A stretch of DNA of 64,000 nt. It comes from Mariannaea sp. PMI_226. Its lineage: Eukaryota; Ascomycota; Sordariomycetes; Hypocreales; Nectriaceae. Positions 1 to 11,718 of the stretch are shown here, one piece after another; position 1 is the stretch's first letter; the number at the start of each line of letters is the position of its first letter. The notes under the pieces were generated by a model. It searched no databases and was not told the DNA's origin. It saw only the letters and a program-made list of their open reading frames with translations. A program made the translations under genes and the position numbers. The DNA is taken from assembly GCA_024336345.1 (NCBI GenBank), contig JANFOG010000004.1, forward strand, positions 3,782,001 to 3,846,000. Direction: 5' to 3'.

Positions 1-658
1 TCCGGGTTTGACAATCAATATCTTGGCACCTTTCCATGACCAGAATCACTCCCTTCCCAGGCAAGATAGGCCATAGAAGGAAGAACAGGTCTGCAGTAGA
101 AGCATCGTTTATTTAAATCGCTTAAGCGGAGCACAGAAGCATGTCACCACCCAGTATGCGATGGGGGTCGCCCAAGGATTCTCACGCCGTGTCCAGCAGC
201 GGGAATAAGGAACAGGGATCAAACAGTACATCCAAAACTCACTCAAATTGTAGAAACATGACGCTAAACAAGTGCAAAACATTGAGTTGAATTTTTCTCC
301 TTTTACTCGATTTCGATCTGGCCATTTGCTGAAACGCGCTGCCAGTGTAGCCAGCAATTAGTGACGGGCGAAAAGACAGACAAGAAAGAATAGCTTCACC
401 AGCAGCGACGGATTGATGTAATGATTGAAAACCTGTTTCTTTAATGTTTTCTGTAAAATAGGGATAATTCCTTCAAAAAATTTGTACATTCTGTGCTCAG
501 TCATGTACTTGCTAGTATATCTTTCAGATTCTCCAAACTATAACTTCTACTCGCTGCCTTGGCTGCTTCGTTGTATTCCCATTTGCACTCGCGTATCATT
601 CTCGTCAGTGCTCAAGTAAGGAAGATATAGTCTTGAGTTCTGAACTCAGCTTTTCTGC
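1..658. other. Gene-free left edge
   Basis: I see no supportable gene here. Short open frames exist on both strands (for example 109-357 on the minus strand), but they have no start context, splice signals or recognisable motifs. The segment covers the 3' flank of the coiled-coil gene that ends at 659. Confidence 0.5.
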
Positions 659-2961
659 CTAACTGGGGACTTGGAATGTACTCTCAGAGATCGTTCCTGA
701 AGAGGTGTCAATAACTACCTGGACACCAGGAAGAGCCTTCTGCTGGTTGTGGGACCACATCTGAGCGCCTAGACGATGTTAACTCTTGGGTGCTGAAATT
801 TAGAAACTACATTGGACACTTACTGTCAGGGCCCTGCGCTCCAATAGTGCAGGCACCGCCCTTATCCAGAGCCTCGAAGTACTTGTACACTGCAATGTTT
901 GGTCGCGCCTCCTCAAGTGTCACGTTGAAGTGGTAATATTGGTTTGGATCCCTATAGCGAGAGACATACCACTCGACACAGAGAGTGCGTGTCGGAGCTT
1001 GGCCAGAGATCTCGTAGTAGATACCTTGGGGGGTATCCTTGTAGATGTAGAGATCACACCAGAATGGGAGAAGGGTGTACTGCGGGAGACTGCCGTTTCG
1101 GAACGGCAAGGGCTGATAACCGTAGCTGGCATCACCTACGTCGAGAGTGAGGGTACCATTAATGTTCACGAAAACTTGAGTGGAAGAATGACCGTAGATG
1201 GTAACAGGGAACGAGCACACGATCGGGTAAAATTTGTCATCGTAGTTGTCCGCAGCGCCGCCCAGGCTTCCAATGATTGGAATGGGGTCTGCCAGGGTCT
1301 AAAGACAGTTAGAAAACCACTTGCTTCAGTAAGTCTCACATTTGTACAGGTTTACATACCACCTTGTTGGGAAGTTTCGGCTTCTTGGCCTCCTCGAGCT
1401 GGATTTTGACTCTCTCGAGCTCAGCATCTGCCAACCGCTTCGCCTCCTCCTCAGCCGCCAAGCGCGCCTGGGTCTCGGCATCATGGGCGTTGGCAGCCTC
1501 GACTCTGGCTTGCAATTCCCGAACAGACTCCTCAGATAGTCTCTTGGCCTCCTCAGCTGCCTGAAGACGCTGGTGGTCCTCGAGATCGTGAGCGCTCAAT
1601 TCGTCAATCTTAGCCTGGAGTGCTGTTTGGGTCTCCTCATTAGACTTCTGGAGATCCTCTAGCAGCTTAGACTTTTGATCCCGATCTTCGTTGACAGTTG
1701 CCAAGTTGGCCTCAAGAGTGCTGATGGCGGTGTCCTTCTGCGTGATCTTCTCGTTGGCCTCGGTCAGCTGTTGTGTTGCATCGCTGAGGGCCTTGTTCAC
1801 ATCCCCTAGAGTCGTGTTGGCATCCGCCAACTCCTGCTCCTTGGCGGCCAATTGAGCGTTGGCGGTATCGAGGCTTCCAGAAAGCTCAGTGTTGGTCCTA
1901 TTGGCTGTAGCAAGTTGCTCAGTTAGAGCTCTGATTTCGGCCTCCTTGCTCTGGCAGTTCTCCTTGCATGCGACCAATTGCTCCCTGGCTACCTCAAGTT
2001 CATGCTTGGTAGAGATGAGCTCCTGGCTCTTGCTATCCAACTCGGCCTGCAGGGCGGCCTTCTCCTGGAGAGCACGCTCGAGAGCATCGTGAGCTGCGTC
2101 AATCGAAGCATGATCCTCCTTCTCATGTTGAACCTCCTGGAGCCATCTCTCATGTTCTTCAAGCAGTGTCTTGTCAAGCTTGTTCTTGAGGCGCTTCTCG
2201 GCTGCCTTTGACTGGCTAAGAGCCTTCTCCGTGATACGAAGTTTCTGCGCCAGCTCCTGCTCTGTCTTGAGTGCAGCAGCTCGGCTCTCTTCCAATCGCT
2301 GCTCCAGGTCCTGGTTGACCTTCTCTGCGCCAGCCACAGCGGCTTCAAGTTGTGCAACCTTGTGAGACTGGGCGTGCAGTTGCTGGCGAAGCAACGTCAT
2401 CTCAATGGCATCGTTGCCAATGGTATCAATTGCTGCATGCAGTCGCTTCTCTAGAATCTCATAGTCCTATGTACCCATTGGCGATCGTCCTTTATATGTA
2501 TCACTTGTTTATCTGCTTACCTGTGTGAGATGACCGGCTCGGTCAATGAAAGCCGCCGCCCAAGCCAAGTTCTCGGTAATATTTTTTGAGAATGGCAATG
2601 GCTTTGTGAGCCGCTCAAGAGCGGGCACCTCGGTAGGGAGTGAACATTCAAAGGTGATATCTTCAACCTGAGGTTCAGATGAGGGGGTAATAACCCTGCC
2701 GCTTATAAGCAAAGTGTAAACTCAAGAGCAAGCGAATATAAACGTACCGCGACCCAGCCTTGGACTTTCGACGATGAACCATGTTGAACCTGTGATTCTC
2801 GGATCGCGCTGGACTCTGCTTATGTATTCTCGGTTTGATGCTAGGCAGTCTTGTTTGAATCTCTGGTAGTCTGATCTGTTGAGATTATCTTGAGCCACGG
2901 GAACATTGCCATATTTATATTCACTACCTTGAGCAAGCGAGCAAAGCTCATGGCTCTTCAT
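659..2961 (-). CDS. Coiled-coil protein with C-terminal nidogen-like domain
   Basis: Five exons close in phase: 2961-2748, 2660-2521, 2466-1360, 1298-824 and 768-659, about 681 residues. The first splice is the least certain, because only the acceptor at 2661 keeps the frame. Residues ~120-485 form a long charged heptad region rich in Glu, Gln, Ala and Lys (runs such as EEAKRLADAELERVKIQ). After residue ~490 comes a beta-rich segment with DNYDDKFYPI, VFVNINGTLTL and PFWCDLYIY, which resembles the NIDO (nidogen-like) domain. There is no signal peptide, so a cytosolic or peripheral location is likely. Fungal proteins joining an N-terminal coiled coil to a NIDO-like domain have no settled role. 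The coiled coil suggests self-assembly; the function is unknown to me. Confidence 0.75.
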
Positions 2962-5352
2962 AACCCCATTTCGTTACCCTTGTACACTCCAGTCTCTCCG
3001 AATTGGGCTCGGAACAACAATCGTTATGCGCGGTTACGGATGTGTTGTTTGCAGTCGTCGTGAATTCCATATTCACCATAGCCTTCTGAACACAGGGCCA
3101 ATACAACTGCAGGCATCATACGAGGATAGGATTCGTCATTTTTCTTGGTGTGGATATTTCAGCTCTGTGATGGTAAATTCAGAAAAGGCTTGATATTGCA
3201 ATGAATGGTTTTTGCTGGGGTACATTCTTCTGTTTACAACCCTGTTCATTCAATTTCAGCTAGCGTTGGCGGCACGGAACGCCAGCTGGAGCTGCAAGTA
3301 ATCAATAAACCCGTCTGCTACTGCATACCTGGGGAGTCAGCTATCAGCACCACTGTGATCTTTTCCTCTATTAGACTACCCTTTGCGTCTTGTCTATTGT
3401 CCCTGGCATCAATTGGTCCGCTGAATTATGGCGATTACGTCGGTGCCCTTCTGGCAAACCCAGCCACATGACCCCGCATAGGTCCACTGAAAGCCGGTGA
3501 AACCGATGTTAGGGTGCAGATTTCGATCCCTTTCCTCTAGTATATAACGGCTTTTGTTGATTTTTGACCGCAATTAGGAATAATGGTCACTGTTTTCGTC
3601 TAGCTCTCGTCTACTAGCCTAGGCTTGGCTCACCGTTGAGTCTGCATTCGAATGCATGTCGTGCTGCAAGTAGAAGCAGGTCGTGTAGCGCAGAGTTGAT
3701 TCCTAGCTCACAGCAGCCGGAGCCGCAGTAACTTGTGAAATTGCCATGTATGTAGTCGTTACCTAAGTCAAAATCGTTACGGAAAATTTCCGCTAAAGAA
3801 TTCTACACTTGGAGGTGATTGACAGCCTTGAAATACATGGATACATTCAAATGGCGAGTTGGGTCTCTTTTTGTCACCGTCCCTCCAGAGTCTTCCACTT
3901 TGAGATGCGCAGAAACGAGCTCAGCCTCGGTACAGTACCATCAGTCCAGTCATGGTCGGTGCAAAGCCCTAGCAGATCAAAAACGGATCAGTTAAATCTA
4001 TAGAATACCACAACGGGGCGGCTTTGAAATGGACCCGCCATTTGCCGAGACATACACATCAGGACGTCTGCTTCCCCATTCGGGCTCGGTCGCAGCATCA
4101 GAAGCCTAGCTATCAATTAGAGGGTACATCAATAAGTCCGATGGTAAAAATGCTGCACAATTAGTCCTGGTTGATCATAGCTTTTCCTGGACCACTTTTC
4201 TTTCTGCCTTCCAACCCTTCCACAACCAATCAATTAAGTATCGCAGACCGTTCAAGGAAAAACCAACAACGGACATCCTTGCGAGAGTATCACGGACCAA
4301 GTACCGTGTAGGTCGTATTCTGCCGGGAAATGGAAATTAATCGCACCGTCCACCAGAAGCGCGCGGCACGGGTTGATCGAAGTCCGTGCTAACACACGTG
4401 CAGCGAGTACAGTAGGGTAGGCAGTCTTTCAGCGGAGCACGCTCAGCGCGAAAATAAGCCCACGTTGACGCCACTGACTATGTGCTGTATTGGGCCACAC
4501 CTAGGCTATGTTACAATATTGAAAACTAATTCAACCTGTCAGTTCGCAGCTCTCGGTACACACCGTCTCGGGGCGTACTCAAGGAGACTCTTTGGGCTAA
4601 ATACTGCAAATTGAGTCACTACCCGAGACATGCATACCAGCCACAGAAAAGGCTGGAAATTGAGCACCAGATTGAGTTAGGATTTACTGGTAAGCCCTCC
4701 GCCAATTTTCATCACTTGGTTGGCGAGAGCGTTACAAGAGTTGGAGAGCACAGAAGATTTTAGAAGCCAAACAGAGAGAAAAAGTCGGTGCTCTCCCGTG
4801 GAATGGGTGTATGTTTAAAAACAAACACGGACTTGCTGCCTTACAGCCAGAGACGGCCACTTTTGGCTGCAACAATCAAGAGTAAGTGCTACCATCCAAT
4901 GACTTCATATTTCTCGCACTTGAACTCACTATTGATAATACTGTTAGATGGGCGGAATTGAGAGTCATCACGGCTCAATTCGAAAGTTTATGTTAGCTTC
5001 GTTCGAATCATTCATAAGTGAGTAGTATCAGGAGGTAGACTCGCCTTGTCGCATAGCAAACCGAGCTATGCTTTTGGGGATGTTCTTATAAGTCACCAGA
5101 GAGGGAAAATTGAAATATAGAAAAGCCGTGATGGCGATAATTCTTCTGTTCCCACTCTGATATTGGGTGAGTTATTTCTCGACGGAACGGTTTAAATGGC
5201 TCACCGCCTTGAATCCTCGCAGTATGGAGCACCCATGCGAAGCAACACACCTGATACATAATCATTTCGTCTGTATCATAGTAGTAATACTATTTATGCC
5301 ATGACGCATTCAAATTTTGATGTATTTATCTATGAATTCCCCCCAAAAATGT
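2962..5352. other. Intergenic, no gene seen
   Basis: About 2.4 kb with only short unsupported frames (such as 3205-3471 and 3809-4003, plus strand) and no protein motif, RNA gene or repeat that I could recognise. It separates two minus-strand genes and so contains the promoter of the coiled-coil gene near its left end. Confidence 0.5.
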
Positions 5353-6591
5353 TCAGAAAAGTTCCATTTTGCCGTATATCTCCCTCAGTTGTTCCCAAGT
5401 CACCGTCTTTCCATATATAAGCTTTGCTACCTTCTTGCCTGCCCAAAGGCTGCCTCTTGGTGAAGCCATGTACAAGCGATGGGTAATCTCGGCACTCTTG
5501 GAGGCCATATAAGTGGACAGGCGCGTAAGATGCTGCGTTTCTGTCATGTCTATGTCGGGACTATCCAGAGGCGGTCTTCGCTCTTGGCGTTGCTCAATCT
5601 CCCGAATGGATTCTACAACGAGACTTTTCAATTCGATAATAGGCTGATTCTCCTCATCAGAAAGCCCTGGGAAGGTGACAAACTCCGGGCAAACTGACAA
5701 CTGCTGGAGAGGAGCAGCCTGAGCGTTACTCCAATCAAGAATTCCCGTTAGATTATACTCCTCGTCGAAAAGCATATTGCCGAAATGGAGGTCGAGATGG
5801 CAGAGAGGAAAGGGACCTCGAACTCTGTCCTCAACAATCATTTGGGTTAAAGCCGTTTTCAGCACCCAACATGCTGTCCGCCAATCTGGATCATCTAGAT
5901 GCATAGCGATGATCCCCCGATTTTCGCCCTGCCTCTGGTTGTAGAAATATTCAAATGACGTTTCCAAAGGGCCAGGAGAAACGTGCCAAGCCATGAAAAT
6001 GACCTCGGCGGGCTGATCAGCTGTTTCTCCACACCAAAGGCGCCCAATCCGGCTGAAGGTCAGGTTTTGTAGTTCCGCGAAAGTATTTGCAAGTTGGACC
6101 GCCACCTTGGCATGGTATTGGCGTGGGATGGCGGTCGCCAACCCGGTAGGAAGTGTGTGGCCACCCAGGCACTCCATGAAAATATATGGATATCCAAATG
6201 GCTCGCCTGCAGACAATTCGAAATCGAAAATCCGAGGTATCGGAATAGTAGTATGCTTATGGATTATCCTCATAGTAGCGATCTCGCTGAGCATCGAGAT
6301 GCGGTCGCTATCTTCAAAAGTTTGATATGGAATTCGAGCGATCCAGTAGATGTTATCCGAAAATGCAAGCTCCAAGACTAGATTATTGAAACCAGATGTG
6401 AATTGCGTTAGATTTACGCGACATTCGATGTGCGGGGATACTTCTGGTTGGTATCTTCTCCGCGAATGTATTGCGTGTATCTTCAGATAATTGAAATCAG
6501 CTGGAGAGAAAATGAGCTGGATTCGCTTGTATCTATCCCCTCCTGAATCCAGGCTGTCAAGACCTGACCAGTGGCTGCTTGGTCTTTGCAT
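5353..6591 (-). CDS. APH-fold phosphotransferase (aminoglycoside/choline kinase-like)
   Basis: Single exon of 412 residues. I start at the first real ATG (6591); the frame is open slightly upstream but only through non-ATG codons. The kinase-like core is clear: residues ~75-145 hold the N-lobe (NIYWIARIPYQ, then IPIPRIFDF and the hinge YPYIFMECLGG). The Brenner-type catalytic loop is CHLDLHFGNMLFDEE, followed by the metal-binding LTGILDWSNAQ. This matches the phosphotransferase enzyme family (PF01636) that is much expanded in filamentous fungi, where most members have unknown small-molecule or protein substrates. Antibiotic resistance should not be inferred. It stands alone in orientation between gene-poor flanks. 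Confidence 0.88.
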   Translation of the reverse strand: MQRPSSHWSGLDSLDSGGDRYKRIQLIFSPADFNYLKIHAIHSRRRYQPEVSPHIECRVNLTQFTSGFNNLVLELAFSDNIYWIARIPYQTFEDSDRISMLSEIATMRIIHKHTTIPIPRIFDFELSAGEPFGYPYIFMECLGGHTLPTGLATAIPRQYHAKVAVQLANTFAELQNLTFSRIGRLWCGETADQPAEVIFMAWHVSPGPLETSFEYFYNQRQGENRGIIAMHLDDPDWRTACWVLKTALTQMIVEDRVRGPFPLCHLDLHFGNMLFDEEYNLTGILDWSNAQAAPLQQLSVCPEFVTFPGLSDEENQPIIELKSLVVESIREIEQRQERRPPLDSPDIDMTETQHLTRLSTYMASKSAEITHRLYMASPRGSLWAGKKVAKLIYGKTVTWEQLREIYGKMELF

Positions 6592-6775
6592 TTTGTCAGC
6601 AGTCTGGACCAACACAAACCTTAGAAATGGTTACAGAAGGGCCTCGCGGCGCTTATTTTATATGAATAGAATAGAAAAGTAACGAGACCTGAAAGATGCG
6701 ATATGCAAAAAGAGCAAGGGAATGGGGGCAGCCTGTCAAGCAAATGCTTGGTCTCAATATTTTGAGAGGATGTGA

Positions 6776-7717
6776 CCACGTGACTGCGAAACGGGGTTCG
6801 CCAACCAGCTAAGTGTATCTCACCTTCTCAGGAAGGGCTACGAGCTTTACCGTCTGGAGATTCTGGATCGTTTTTTCCACGGGGAGAAAGTCTGGAAACT
6901 TTGGAAATTGCTTTGCTGGGATATCAAAGCTGGACTGCTACGCGTATTCTTCAAGATTTTCCACAGGAGTCAAATACCTCGGTGGCATCCGCCCAAGATG
7001 ATGCTTGTACAAGCTATCAACGTGAGACTTAGACCAAAATTCTCAATCAACAAGCTTGCCAGTATAGCCAAACGATTTTACAAGCTACATATTCTTTGCG
7101 TACATGCTCGCCACTCTTCCTCGCCCGAGCCCCTCGACATTCCCTACGATTACCTCTCGCTGCCCACAATACAATCGTTGCTTCTGACGGGAAATTTGAT
7201 CGTCCTGGTACTAGATATGCTTGTCAAGTTTTTAGTTTCGTCAAGAACGCAAGAACGCATACGTCACCCCTGCCTAGCTTTTGACCCCCTTCTTTATTCT
7301 CCCGTAACGCTATGCCTCCAATGTGCAGCATCTGTCCTGATGCATTGACCCCCAGAATTCTAACGATAGTCTACATTTGAGCGAGTTGATCATAAATTTG
7401 AGCTTGTTCGAGAACCTGCCAAGGATAAGGTCAGGGGCTCACTTTGTACGGTGCGGTCCCTCAGACACACGATAGATTCAATTACAAAAGGATATCTGCA
7501 AACAAACAGAAGTGATCGCAGACTGGATGAAAGCTCCTAAAATTTTGAGGATATTGACCCATTCACTATCCCGGTTTGAAATACGGTCACTATATGTTTT
7601 GACTGTGAAGATAACGATATGGACTGGAACGAAGATGGGAAAGTTGTCGAGGACTTGGAGCACGAATCCGAGTTTTCTGATAGCGAATTCTCTTCATTTT
7701 CAGATGAACGCCTTTGA
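6776..7717 (+). pseudogene. Decayed protein-coding frame
   Basis: One plus-strand frame stays protein-like for about 940 bp but is broken by five stops: TGA 7346, TAA 7361, TAG 7367, TAA 7538 and TGA 7577. The first part (6776-7345) is open for 190 codons. The last part ends in an acidic tail (CFDCEDNDMDWNEDG, then FSDSEFSSFSDERL) that looks coding and closes at TGA 7715-7717. Three of the stops (TAA 7361 and 7538, TGA 7577) could arise from CAA or CGA by C-to-T change, the signature of repeat-induced point mutation, but that is inference. I do not recognise the family. Undetected introns could explain some stops, but I found no good splice pairs. Confidence 0.4.
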
Positions 7718-8231
7718 GGAGTATAACCCAGTTTTCTAATTGAAGTCGGTTGACGCAATGAGACACAGATGTACCTCAGATAAGTGTTGATATATATATA
7801 TACTACCAGCTATATACAGCACAGTTTGTATGGTTACCAAGGGAGATTATATGAAGGACATCAATCCGCGGTTCCCAAGCTCTGCTTTGAAGAGTCCAAC
7901 CTTGACCTGCCATATCTCTTGTTATTGCAACATTTCTAAGGTATTTAACTGCAGAGAAATGTTTTCGTCCAGATCAGCGCCTCCCAACATGGTTCGAACA
8001 AAGCAGACTGTATAAGTCACTGATCACAATGTGATCCCTTGATTGGGGATTTTACATGCAGCACAATTTTTTTTTTTTGTTTTGATGAGCGTACGATACA
8101 GAATTGGTGAAACTTGAAATCAATTGAATGGGAAGACTCCGTCCTCGCAAGGTCTAGTATCACTACTGTACTTATAATCAAGACATAAGAATAGGCGGTA
8201 TAAATGAACTAATTTCCATCTTTATACTTGC
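7718..8231. other. Intergenic, 3' flank of subtilisin gene
   Basis: About 500 bp with a short (TA)n run near 7791-7804 and a T-run near 8068-8078, lying downstream of the protease stop. No gene seen. Confidence 0.5.
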
Positions 8232-9533
8232 TTAAAGGCCAGCGGCGTTATAAGCAACACGGTTACCGCTGCCCTCTGGGTCAATAACAACTCCAGGAAT
8301 GGCAGCATTAAGGATTCGGTTAGTGACAGCAACCGATCCAGAAAGACCCTCCTTGGCAATGAAATAGGCAGCGAGGCCAGCAACGTGGGGAGAGGCCATG
8401 CTGGTACCGGCAAGATATCTGCTTCCAGAGTCGCTGACGAACCAGGAGCTCAGGATGCTAACACCGGGAGCGAAGATGTCAACAAGGCTACCATAGTTGG
8501 AGAACCAAGCGCGATAGTTTGTACCCTCAACAGCACCAACGGTGATGGCGGAGGGAGCAGAGGAGGGAGAGTACAAGGAGGCGTCATCATTCGAGTTACC
8601 AGCGGCAACAACGACGGTGAGACCGGCATCAGTAGCAGCCTTAACAGCTGCATTGACAGAGGCAGTAAAGGAACCACCGAGTGACATATTAACAACTGAC
8701 TTGGAGGCAGCACTTCGTGACTTGGCGTTGTTGACCGCCCAGTTCAAGCCCGAGATGGCACCAGACATGGTACCAGAACCGTTCTTATCCAGGACCTTAA
8801 CGGCCACTACAGTCGCTTTCTTGGCCACACCGTAGGTCTTGCCAGCAATGGTACCAGACACGTGGGTGCCATGGCCATTTTCATCAGTGTTGGGAGAACC
8901 AGTGATGAAGTTGGCACCCCAGATGGCTCGGCCCTCAAATTCCTGATGCGTGAGGCGGATGCCGGTGTCGATGACATACACGCGCACGCCAGAACCAGCA
9001 GAGTTATCATAGTAGTAACCGGAGCCGAACGAGCCAGTGTTGCCACCATCCTTATGGGAGATGCGAGCAAGACCCCAAGGGGCATGGAGCTGGTTGGTGC
9101 TGGCACGTCTGTGGAATGAATGGGGGCTGGCAGCTACAAAACTGGTGTTGACAACACTATCCTTCTCGATATATGCAATCTAATAAATAAGGTTAGTGAA
9201 TTAATTGATTAATGTGAAATACTTCCATTGGCTCACCAAATTAGAGTCCGCAACATCCTTGAGCTCTGTGGGAGGGATCTCGACGACATAACCCTTGTAC
9301 TCGCCGAGGTTGAGCGAGTCGACGACACCCTTCTTGTTCTTCTTCTTGGCTTTCTTGGTGATGTCTTCCTCGTGCTTCTTTCTCTGGCTAGAGTCAATGC
9401 CGGACTTGTACGTGACGATGTACTTGTCTGGGACAACAAGGTCGCTCGAGAGATCATTGTTTTTGATGGGCGCCTCGGCCAGGGCCAGGCCGAGAAGGCC
9501 AGCGAGGCCAAAAAGAGTGGCAGTGAACTTCAT
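8232..9533 (-). CDS. Secreted subtilisin-like serine protease (S8, proteinase K type)
   Basis: Two exons (9533-9237 and 9179-8232; intron 57 bp) give 414 residues, a normal length for fungal S8A proteases. It begins with a classic signal peptide (MKFTATLFGLAGLLGLALA), then an I9-type inhibitory propeptide (PDKYIVTYKSG) rich in lysine. The mature domain has the full triad: Asp170 in VYVIDTG, His202 in DENGHGTHVSG and Ser359 in GTSMASPHVAG. The oxyanion Asn294 is in AAGNSN. It is expected to be secreted, self-activated by propeptide removal, and to digest proteins for nutrition or host/substrate attack. No break or missing residue was found. A TATA box lies about 120 bp upstream on the same strand. 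Confidence 0.96.
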
Positions 9534-9651
9534 AGTTCAAATAGTAGATCAAAAGAGAGACTGAAGAGAGTGCAAGATAAAGAGTGAATTGCTGATTGTC
9601 GAGCTTGTTGTTCTTCAGAAAGAATTCGAACATATAAAGGCAGGTTGATGG

Positions 9652-9663
9652 CACTTTATATAG
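9652..9663 (-). promoter_or_regulatory. Probable TATA box of the subtilisin gene
   Basis: Read on the minus strand the sequence is CTATATAAAGTG, about 120 bp upstream of the protease ATG at 9533. The position suits a fungal core promoter with a leader of roughly 80-90 nt. Confidence 0.55.
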
Positions 9664-11718
9664 TCCAATTCCCACCACTACTTACTACTGCTCTCTCTTG
9701 TAGTCGCTCACTTTAGCTTCAATACGTTCTAAAAACGGTCAACTGCGCGAGGACTTACATCGCCGTCATTACGGCAAGGAGGCCGAAATGAGAATACGCC
9801 GTGTGGCGCTGAGGTGTCCAAGGAGGGGCCCTGTCGCCATTCCGATGCCCGTGACCGATATGGTTAAAATCTAGGTTGTTAGTTGTGCCTAAACTTAGCC
9901 TAGATTGCACTAGTTCAAGGACGCTAGCGAGTTCCGAAAGACTCTATTGCCAGTTACACCTCGCTTGAACAACTCAGCTTTGCTGCAAGGAGTGATCCTG
10001 CGCGCTCCCCAGCTCCCAATAGCGCTGTGTCCTCTTCATCGATTGTAACAAAGCATTAAGAGCATGTCCAGGTGAAAAAAGAAAGGATGAAAAATGGAAA
10101 GAAAAACCTCAGCAGAAGCCTGGCTGTGCCACTCAGGTTACTGTATCACCAGAACATATGGTGATAGGATAGTCTAGAGACAGCCAGCTTTGCTCATGAG
10201 CGAAAATTCTCAAGACCTACAACAATCATCATTCGCACGTTTTGTCGCCGTGGCGCTGTGTCCAGAACTCCATAGTTTGCCGTAGGCTACAGCCCTACGT
10301 CGAGCTGAAAAACAGAGAATGAGCGTTTACTGTGATTGGTTTCCCGGGAACAGGGCGCGTTCTAGCTAATCTCCACATCTTCTCCAGCCCCAAGCACGGG
10401 GCCCAGACATGCTGACTCGGAGGTTCACGTCTCCCACTATTGGGGCCACATGTGCCCGTAGTGTCAGGGGCGCACCCGAAGATACCGACGTAGGTTATTT
10501 TAGAGTGTAGCGAGGGATCTTTACCGCCTGGAACTTATCCTTCGCTTCAATCGCCGCTTGAAGCGCAGCCGCAAAATTACTGTTCGACATTAAGTCAAAG
10601 GATTGCGATTGCAGCATCTAAACGGCTGGCGAACTTCATTGATTCTAATCATTGCCATCAATAGCCACAAGCCTGGGCTGCGGGGGAATGGTCAAGCGCC
10701 TTGTTCAAGACATGCCAAACGTAGGTTAAGGTGCTCAGCACGTCGTCCGCCATTTTGAAAGACGCTTTTGGAGTTGTTGCAAAAACATTGGACGCTATGG
10801 CACACCTACGCACAAAGTATCAAGATGCCCCTGACAATTCGCTTACCCCTGAAGCCAGTTCATCCAGAATGAGGCATTTCCACAAAGCTGCCTTGGTCTA
10901 GACTGCTGATGGGCACCCATAGTCTCTCTTCTTCGTGCAACCTTAGTGTGATACTTTCAGGGGGGAGGCAATTCAGGGTCCATGCCAAGGCAGATAGGGA
11001 CACCGACCCCAAAAAAAAAAAAAAACCGAGCGTGAGGCAGACAGGGGGGATAAGGAACTTGCCGAAAAGACAAGGATGTCGCGATCCCGGTGCCTTTCTG
11101 GGCGGCAGGCGAAGCAATCATTAACCTTCAACTCAGCACCCCCACGACATCTCGAGAGCAGGTCATGGTCAGCATGCCTGGTGCCTAATAAGCTACCCTA
11201 CAGTAAAAGACCAAGCATCGCGATTCCTAGGCACAGGCGGGCAGCAGATCCCTCTGAGCTGGAAGACTGTAGCTATTAATAATTTATGTCGAGTTTAACC
11301 CAGGTACCTACCTAGGGGTCATGTTTTGATGGGGAAAAAAAAACGATTTGGCGGCACCACTCCAAACTAGTGCATCGACAATATGAACTTGTGCACTTGA
11401 TCAGACTTCTAGATCTGCTCTTTTGTACAGCGGCTTCGATGATTGTCTCAGTGATCCCCTACCATAAGCCTGGTACTCGAAGAAAGGGAGCTTGAACTGA
11501 TGCTTGGCCGGCTGCTGCGGCCAACAATTGTTGGAAAACATAATTTTCACTCCAAGGGAAATGAACTACAATGGGATGGGAGACATTGCTATGTTTATCA
11601 TTTGATGTTTCAGATTTATTTCTGTACGCGCTGATGTACCCAACTACTCTGTGAAATTATTATGCAATTGATATCCTTCGTCTAGCATACCTTTTTTCCA
11701 GACCTGGAAGTTTACAGT
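9664..11718. other. Intergenic, no gene seen
   Basis: About 2 kb between the protease promoter and the 3' end of the next regulator. It contains an A-run near 11010-11024 and scattered short frames with no motif. I see no RNA gene, transposon end or conserved protein. Confidence 0.5.

Noticed and set aside
8385..9119. Plus-strand frames opposite the subtilisin gene
   Set aside because: Antisense shadows of a gene with a complete catalytic triad and correct splicing.
10860..11124. Overlapping frames on both strands around an A-run
   Set aside because: Low-complexity stretch with no motifs or splice signals.
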